Positions 57,777 through 64,000 of a DNA stretch of 64,000 nt are shown here, in pieces. The position numbers and the translations under genes were made by a program. Position 1 is the first letter of the stretch. Each line of letters opens with the position of its first letter. A model generated the notes under the pieces. The model saw only the letters and a program-made list of their open reading frames with translations, had not been told where the DNA came from and did not search any database. The stretch lies in NCBI GenBank assembly GCA_006176705.1, contig QRFJ01004240.1:143260-207259 (forward strand), written 5' to 3'. The stretch comes from Cocos nucifera. Taxonomy: Eukaryota > Streptophyta > Magnoliopsida > Arecales > Arecaceae.

Positions 57777-58607
57777 TGTTGGGGACAAATCCCGCTCTTG
57801 CCAAAGTCAAGTTTCAATCCCAGCCTGATGTGGTCAATGCAGAAGAATTCAAGTGGACACGTCCTGCTGACTACTACATCCGGCCCGAGCTTTCTCAGCG
57901 GCTGAGCCTCAGCCGAAGTCTTTCAACAGCCGAACTATCAAGCGCCGAACTAACTTATTGCCCGAGCCCCTTTGGACTCCCGAGCGATCGGCTTCGCCTA
58001 GACCCGACGGCCGAGCTTGTTTCAACCCTCTTAGCCGGCCGATCCCCAACGCCCAGGCTCCGGCCGAACTCCTTCGACTCCAGGACGGGCTTCAGCCAGA
58101 CCTTGCGGGAGCGAAACTTCCAACCCTCTCGGGGCGAGTTTTTTACGAAGCAAGACTCCCTATAGACTTCTTCAAATTTTGGACGAGCTTCTCAATGACC
58201 GAACTCCCTTATGATGGAATTCCCTGCAGGCATCTCGCTACGGTTCACAACAGTAATTAACGATCGGCTTTTATAGGATAACGATCGCATTTATCAGTAA
58301 TAACGTCGACAATAACGATCGGCATTTATCAGCATAACGATCGACAACGACGATGGCAGGATTGGTTAAATAAGCTCTCTAGAAAAAGGACCCTCCGGAT
58401 ACCTTTACGATAGGTTCTGAAATCCTTTTCTTCTCCTCCATTATTCTGTCGAGCTCCCTTCCTGTTGAAAAGGAACTAAACTTGAGCGTCCGGAGGGTCC
58501 TTCCGGAGCCCACCCACCGATTCCGGCGAGACTTTGTTTTTGCAGGTTCACCGCAGCAAGCCTCTTCGGCTCAAACTCATCGGCGACGATCAAGTTTCAG
58601 GTCAACA
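57777..58607 (+). repeat. 3' LTR of element C
   Basis: It starts one base after the polypurine tract and ends TTTCAGGTCAACA. It is shorter than the 5' LTR through many one-base losses and one lost internal duplicate. Confidence 0.88.
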
Positions 58608-58613
58608 GGGTAC

Positions 58614-60240
58614 ATTTTTAGAGGATGTAGAGAAAATAATTCCTACACGAAAAAGGGATTCCATGGTGATGATCTCAAACCTATGATGAGACGATATCAG
58701 ATTCGATTCTGAGAAATGTTAGAGACAAAAAAGCAGAGATTGACTCAATCACTCGAACCAAGTTTGGACCTGGCAAGATCGCACCTGAAGGTATAAAGTA
58801 TTGGGCTTAAATGGATCTTCAAGAGAAAAGATAGGGTCCGAGGAAATGTAGAGACATTCAAACGCAAGGCTCTAGCAAAGGATATAGTAGCGCGAAGCAT
58901 TGACTATCATGGATACTTTTTCCAATCAGTAGCATGCTCAAATCCATCCGCACATTGCTTGCTGTTGCAGTCATTCGATTATGAAAATTTGGCAATGGCG
59001 TGAAAATGACAAATTCCTTAAATGTGAATATCTTGAGGAAGATATCTATATGGAACAGCCGCTGGGTTTCAACATCCAGTATAATACCTGATACAAGGTC
59101 TGCAGCTGCAAAGGTCCATATATGGACTTAAGCAAGCATCTTAGAGCTGGAATGCCTCGTTTCAATGATGTGATCAAATCGTTTGGATTCATCAAGAACG
59201 AAGAGGAGCCTTGTGTTTTCAAAAAGGTCAGTGAAAGCGCTGTTGTCCCTTCTTGTACCTGTCGTGGAGACATTCTCCTAATTGGGAATGATATTTCTTG
59301 TTTGACTAAGTCAAAATATGGTTGTTAAAGAATTCTCATGAAACCTAGGAGAGCATCTTTATTTTCTAGAATTTAAGGTCTACAGAGATAGACTAAATAG
59401 GATGCTGGGTCTCTCACAGAAGATGTACATAAAGGAGGTGCTAAAGAGGTTTAGCATTGAAAACTCCAAGAGGGGATTGGTGTCCTTCACGACATGGCAT
59501 TCAATCTCTCCAAGAAGATGTCCAACACACTCGAGGAGATTGAACGCATGAGCAAGAATCTCTTATGCTTCAGCAATAGAAGCCTCATGTATCCATGCTA
59601 TGACATGACTTTGATATTAGCCATGCTTTGTGTCACGAGTAGTATCAGTCCGAATCCCGATGAAGACATTGGACCTTCTGTGAAATGTATCCTTAAGTCT
59701 TGAGATGACTAAAGAATTGTTTCAGTCTTTGGTAATGGAGAACTCAAAGTCCAGGGTAATATAGACTCAGATATTTATGGTCTAATATAGATTGATCGAA
59801 AGTCGACATCTCGGCAAGTCTGTTTGTGTGCAAGGTGGTGCTTGTCAGCTGATAGAGTTCCAAAAGCAGACTATGATAGAGAGTCCACCATGGAAAATGC
59901 AGAGTACATCATCATCAGAAGCTACAAAAGAGGCTGTCTGGTACACAGAAGTTCCGCTGCAGAGCTCGGAGTGGATGCCCACAGATGCCATCCCTCTGTA
60001 CGTGATAAGATGGCAACCATAGTCCTAGCTAAGGAGCTAGGTCTTCACCAAAATCTAAGCACATCGAAGTGGTGAAAGGAGGCCCACCTTCATCTGATTT
60101 ACCTTCGAAGGAATCGTCGAGGTCCAAGAGAGTCGACATGTTAGATAATATGGCTGACCGCTAACAAAAGCATTGAGCCAGCAAAGATCAAAGCCCACCT
60201 TGAGAGATGGCGACTTAGATTTATAGCGAATTGACTTTTA
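58614..60240 (+). pseudogene. RT and RNase H of element A (downstream of C, indel-rich)
   Basis: Fragments in changing frames are LKWIFKRKD (about 58805), FKSFGFIKNEEEPCVFKKVS-like sequence (59170-59235), GDILLIGNDIS (59265-59300) and RMLGLSQKMYI (59400-59430). An RNase H piece has ATKEAVW at about 59922. The order matches the RT and RNase H of F. Frame changes roughly every 100 bp are unlike the stop-only decay of the upstream half of A. Confidence 0.78.
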
Positions 60241-60246
60241 AGGTCC

Positions 60247-60258
60247 AAGTGGAAGTTT
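60247..60258 (+). other. Polypurine tract of element A
   Basis: AAGTGGAAGTTT immediately precedes the 3' LTR start TGATTAGG. Confidence 0.6.
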
Positions 60259-62436
60259 TGATTAGGATGGTTGTGCCCTAAGAAGCTAGATTGGTGTCAA
60301 CTTATAAACACTTCTAATAGGAATTTTTATAATTTTTGACTATAAATTAAAAATGTTTATTTTCTATCACGGTAGTTTAAAAGTGGTGATACATCCTTTG
60401 AGTTAATGATAAAAATTCATATTTTCAAGAGTTAAAATTTAACATGAATTTCATAATTAACTCATAAACTGCCTCCCTGAATAGGATCATCACGAGGATG
60501 GTGATTGATTCGAAGGTTGGTGTACGCTGCTTTCTTAAGATAGACGTGTCTTGATCTATGGTTGAGAGAATCGAAAGCAGAGTATAGGTACTCGTTAGAA
60601 AATGAGGGCACTTGACTGACCACCTCGAGTAGTCATAGAAGTCTACCTTTTCGTCGATGACTGACTCGATGCTGAAGTGGTGTGTCTGTTCTTTGATCTG
60701 AGGTGCCATGTAGTTCCCTTGAGGTGTTATAGTTTGACTAAACCATAACTGTCTATTAGCTATTCGAATCGAGGTGTATGTTGCTATAGCATGTCAATTG
60801 TAGGAATTGGATTGCACCAATAGGCGGATCTATCTACTCGGTAGAATAGGAGTAGCCTATGATAAATATGAGATAGTCCATAAGCCCATGGCCATGGAGA
60901 GTGAAGAGATAGAAAGATTTCTATTAGGATTCATATTGACTCGAATCGAATTATAATTTATATGATGGAATTGGTGTTGACGAGTTCATCCTTACCCTAA
61001 TCTGTCGGGCTCAAGATAGAAGAACCCAATCACACAGGTAACTGTATCGAAGTTTCCTTTAGTTCTGATGTTGCCACCATATATACTAGGTGTCACTAGG
61101 TGGATTGAGAGCAATTACGATGATTTTGATGATCATATTTCTAATGTTAATCAGAAAGTTCTGAATTACATCGAAAGTGTTTCGATGATGTCGATGATGG
61201 AGATCGACATTCTCATTACCAATACAGAATTGAACCTAACTGGGTCACAACAATAAGGGTTTGATCTGGATGTCATCAATTAGCTAAGCAGTTTGATTGA
61301 TTTGGATTAATCAATAGGTTCAAGGTAATTGTGCTAGCACATGATTGAGCCTGACTTTCTCTTCTGAATCTTTTGATTCGTCGCAATGAGTCAAATTTGA
61401 TTGACTATTCTTGTATTTAAATGGATTTATTTTATCTGACTGGAACAGTCTAGGTCAGATTAATTATAGAAATTAAATCATTCATAGTCAATTGGACTAG
61501 GTCAAATTGACTGTTTAAGAGATTGAGGTTACCTATATCAGATGCTTCTAGAAAATTCTTTAAAAATCATTTTGATCTGATTTTGGATAGTGATAGCACG
61601 ATTATGCATTGGTGTACAATTTCATGATTTTGGAGGTGTCTAGACTGATTTATGATAGAGTTTGATTTGATAAACTCTTGAGGGAAGAGTCCTAGGCGAG
61701 TGACCTCTCCTATCCTACTCATGCTGACACCTTTTTGAAATCATTTTTTGTGGAAAAAAATAGATGAGATCTGATGGTTTTTCGTGGGAATAAGTCCTAG
61801 AGTCCTAAAGATAAAATAAAAAGTTATTTTTGTCAAAAGGACTCTAAGTAGCGTTGGACATAAAAGCCTTTCTCATTTCAAAGTGCATTCAACGACAAGA
61901 AATAATTTTATGCCCCAAATTCTGCCATCCTGATATCCCACCCCTTTATCCTCTCTCTTTCCTTTCCTACAAGCCTAAAAATTAGCACTAAATCTGATTG
62001 AAAATGGCTCCAAAGTTTTTGCACAATATCGATCTAACGTGACGGTTTGTTATAAAAAAAAAGACGACGGGCTGGCCTTCAAAATAAGTTTTGAAGGTTC
62101 TTCGATCAGATCCAATCTGATTTTTTGGAAAGAAAGTTTCGTGAGGAAAAGACGTTCAGATCTCCTGGTGGATACTGGATAGAGGCCAATCAGCGTGCAT
62201 GCTCCTTCAGAACGTCAGGAAATCACAGGATCATTGCTAGATAATATAATTTACCCAATGTCACTGTTAAATTAAATCTATTTAATTTTTAATTGTTGGA
62301 TTTTTAATATCAGACTCAACCCATGATTAGATCTGAGAACTCTTTAGAATCGATCGGATCGTTTAAGGAATTTTTAGAAAAACTCTTCCTCGATCTACAC
62401 AACGATCTTGTAGTGGAAAATAGTATTTTTCCTTCA
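60259..62436 (+). repeat. 3' LTR of element A
   Basis: It is collinear with 43525-45794 but about 90 bp shorter, with most differences being one- or two-base deletions. It ends TTTTTCCTTCA and is followed by the TSD TTGTA. Confidence 0.92.
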
Positions 62437-62855
62437 TTGTACGCCACGTCGAGCTGGCTTGATATGTCTCGTCGAAACCCTATCTTCTTGTTTACTTGAG
62501 ACAATTGGCGCTTGACTGCACGCCGAGTCGGCTCGATCTCAGTCTGAGTCCGCTCGACTGCGTATCCGAGCCAGCTCGCCCGTGTGTCAGCAGCCTCTTG
62601 TCTTGGCTGATTCTTCTCCTGGCTTTAGTCCTTTGCTCTACCTTGTGTCCTAAGTCTCCAAAGCACCTACCAGCCCCCTCAAGGTCCTCACCTGAACTTA
62701 AGTCGCCGTGCAGGATACATGCCGCTTCACCTAGGACAACTCTATCTAACCCCTAGAAACTACACTTATTGTAGTTTCCTCGGAGCCAACCTAGCTCTCC
62801 GTGTGGGCCTCAAGGCCTTTTTGGGGGGAAACAAAAGCACCAACCAGATCCTACA
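62437..62855 (-). repeat. 5' LTR of element B, second part
   Basis: It continues the LTR broken at 43524. CGCCACGTCGAGCTGGCTTG corresponds to 41016 onward of the left LTR. It ends CAGATCCTACA. Confidence 0.85.
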
Positions 62856-62897
62856 ACCAAGCATGGTCCCCATTAAGTCTAGTGATCCTTACTAAGA

Positions 62898-63010
62898 TCA
62901 AATCTGCAATGCAAGAAGCAAAAGATAAGAATTTCTCTCTTTCGCTCATCCTATAGGTTACAGTTTTTACTAAATTATGTTAATGTTCTAACACTATTTA
63001 TTTCGTTGCT
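62898..63010. repeat. Satellite array, continuation after element H
   Basis: TCAAATCTGCAATGCAAGAA, then TTACTAAATTATGTTAATG and TTGCTAAGTTT match the 308-bp unit at the point where it stopped at 39642. The satellite ends near 63010. Confidence 0.8.
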
Positions 63011-63202
63011 AAGTTTAGAGAAGAAACTAGTAAAGGGAGGAAATTCAAATTGCCTGGCCTCATTATGGTGGATTGGATCTTGGAACCCATCAAAGCTATC
63101 GGCATCTATCGAACATATGGGGGAAATTGTGAATTCAAAGAAGGAAGTTGGTGTTATGCTCCTATCTTCTTGACTTTCTTCTACTATTAGGGCTTCTTTC
63201 AA
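62975..63202 (-). CDS. Small hypothetical ORF, unsupported
   Basis: It is a 75-codon minus-strand frame containing TPTSFFEFTISPICSIDADS and FDGFQDPIHHNEARQFEFPP. Composition is protein-like but the family is unknown to me. Its C-terminal 12 or so codons lie in the satellite, so the reading frame cannot be a complete native gene. It might be a first exon or gene relic. Confidence 0.25.
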   Translation of the reverse strand: MKEALIVEESQEDRSITPTSFFEFTISPICSIDADSFDGFQDPIHHNEARQFEFPPFTSFFSKLSNEINSVRTLT

Positions 63203-64000
63203 GATCTTGGATTCTAAATATCAAAAGAAATCAATGTAAGATAAGAAAAGTGATTTGGATGTTAGAAAAATATAAATAGAAGAAAAAATAGAAGGTAAAA
63301 AATATCAATATTAGAAACAAATTTGAATAACAGTCAAAAAAAATAAACAAAACATTTTGCATCGTCCCATTTTCACCAAAAATTATTTTTACTGAGAAGA
63401 CCACAAATTAAAAAGTTTTAAAGGAAGAGCTTACTTTTGAACTTTATGGTTCTTTTTGCTATTCTTCCAAAATTTTCAAAATTCAAAAGTTCTTGCATCA
63501 ATCATTATTGTAGGCTTTGTATTGTTGCCAACTTGAGCATGAGGATCTTGTTTAGGGAAAGAGTGGGAGGAAAGGCAGAATAGGGAATGAGAGTATAGAG
63601 AGGGGAAAAGTAGAGAAGATAAGGAGGTGGAGCGAGCCTAGGAGATGAGAAGGGGAATGGAACGAGGAGAAAGAAAGCTGTCACTAATGGAATGTGGTGA
63701 AAGAATGGAAAGAAGAGAGAGACAGGGAGGTTTGGAATCTCTGAGGAAAGATGGAGGGATGGCATAAAAAGAGAGAAGATGGTAGTAGTAGAGAGATGGA
63801 AGGGGGAGACAAGAGCAAAAGGAGGGAAGTGGGGGAGAGAGAGGTAAATGTTTGAATTGGAGAGAGGTAGGGGTGTGCTAGGTTAGGTTCGGGATGGTTT
63901 CAGGATATTTTTAAATGAAACCAACTCAAATCGTTTCCAAAAATTGAAACTGAAACTAAATCAAACTCATGGAAACTGTTTGAAACAACCCAAAAAAATT
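63203..64000. other. AT-rich then purine-rich sequence at the window end
   Basis: 63203-63530 is AT-rich. 63550-63860 is almost entirely A and G (GAGAGAGG-type). From 63868 the words TAGGGGTGTGCTAGGTTAGG and GAAACTGAAACTAAATCAAA look like the end of a plant DNA transposon or related repeat, but too little is visible to classify it. Confidence 0.4.

Larger units (their letters stand above)
49971..58607 (+). mobile_element. Element C: Tat-type Ty3/gypsy retrotransposon nested in A
   Basis: The LTRs 49971-50849 and 57777-58607 start TGTTGGGGACAAATCCCGCT. The flank GGTAC is duplicated at 49966-49970 and 58609-58613. Gag, protease, RT, RNase H and integrase are recognisable in gypsy order but shift frame every 50-150 bp. 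A tandem repeat of about 113 bp precedes the polypurine tract AAGTGGGGGGCTA (57764-57776). Confidence 0.9.
43525..62436 (+). mobile_element. Element A: Ty1/copia retrotransposon with 2.2-kb LTRs, nested in B and host to C
   Basis: The LTRs are 43525-45794 and 60259-62436, with TSD TTGTA (43520-43524 and 62437-62441). It has an initiator-Met primer site, gag, protease, integrase, RT and RNase H in copia order. Element C interrupts it between integrase and RT (GGTAC duplicated). Its LTRs are the same family as the solo LTR at 4585-6878. Both the gag-pol stops and the indel-rich 3' portion disable it. Confidence 0.92.
40532..62855 (-). mobile_element. Element B: gag-only Ty1/copia element on the minus strand, host to element A
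   Basis: The left (3') LTR is 40532-41425. The right (5') LTR is 43042-43524 plus 62437-62855, split by element A. The flanks are ACTAAG (40526-40531) and ACCAAG (62856-62861), one mismatch. The internal region is only about 1.6 kb and holds gag but no pol. A primer site and polypurine tract are in place on the minus strand, so it could have been mobilised in trans. Confidence 0.88.
39643..62897 (-). mobile_element. Element H: unclassified insertion of about 0.9 kb (excluding nested B) splitting the satellite
   Basis: It is flanked by TCAAATC at 39636-39642 and 62898-62904, and the satellite unit reads through when the insert is removed. H's own sequence is 39643-40531 plus 62862-62897. It holds a minus-strand TATAAATA (39804-39811) and a 50-bp tandem repeat. 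It has no ORF and no TG...CA or clear inverted termini. It may be an LTR relic or another small element. Strand is given by the TATA box only. Confidence 0.6.

Noticed and set aside
63505..63765. 86-codon minus-strand ORF at the window end
   Set aside because: It is an artefact of the purine-rich tract; composition is Phe/Pro/Ser/Leu only.
1..64000. tRNA genes or intact rRNA genes
   Set aside because: No cloverleaf-like segment with A and B boxes was noticed, and the only rRNA sequence is the short insert. A tRNAscan-type search was not possible.

Overview
This window is nuclear DNA of a flowering plant. It holds one partial intron-containing gene, and most of the rest is stacked LTR retrotransposons. 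Plant features include 2.3-kb Ty1/copia LTRs, initiator-Met primer sites, a SIRE/Maximus-like copia element, Tat-type and chromovirus-type Ty3/gypsy elements, a Transposase_28-type antisense ORF and a fragment of mitochondrial rrn18. The style suggests a large, repeat-rich genome, perhaps a monocot, but the species cannot be fixed from the sequence. Boundaries were read by eye and are good to a few bases where a target-site duplication (TSD) is quoted, and looser elsewhere.

Left edge (1-7.7 kb): five exons (1804-3713, + strand) of an ArfGAP-plus-C2 protein (AGD11/12/13 class). The first exon(s) and the end of the C2 domain are not visible. Downstream of the last visible exon lies a complete solo LTR (4585-6878) with a perfect TSD (TAAAT).

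Left nest (7.75-35.3 kb): an old minus-strand gypsy element, G, carries host-gene fragments, including a broken pyruvate phosphate dikinase (PPDK) piece. Its gag is split by element D (10525-34293), a gypsy-type element without pol that carries an antisense Transposase_28-like ORF. D was in turn hit by two copia elements: E (12044-19684, SIRE-like, with a 207-bp mitochondrial rrn18 fragment inside its RT active-site codon) and F (22214-32074, nearly full length, with four covarying stem-loops in its leader).

Spacer (35.3-39.6 kb): AT-rich non-coding DNA, short duplications, a pyrimidine-rich tract and a satellite with a period of about 308 bp.

Right nest (39.6-62.9 kb): the satellite is interrupted by H (39643-62897, 7-bp repeat TCAAATC). 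H holds B (40532-62855, minus-strand gag-only copia element). B's 5' LTR holds A (43525-62436, copia, same LTR family as the solo LTR). A holds C (49971-58607, Tat-type gypsy with a tandem repeat of about 113 bp). From about 51 to 62.9 kb the sequence is unusually rich in one-base indels, which looks more like unpolished long-read sequence than biological decay.

No intact retrotransposon ORF was found. Most stops in the copia elements look like C-to-T (or G-to-A) changes in Gln, Trp and Arg codons, as expected of long-methylated DNA.
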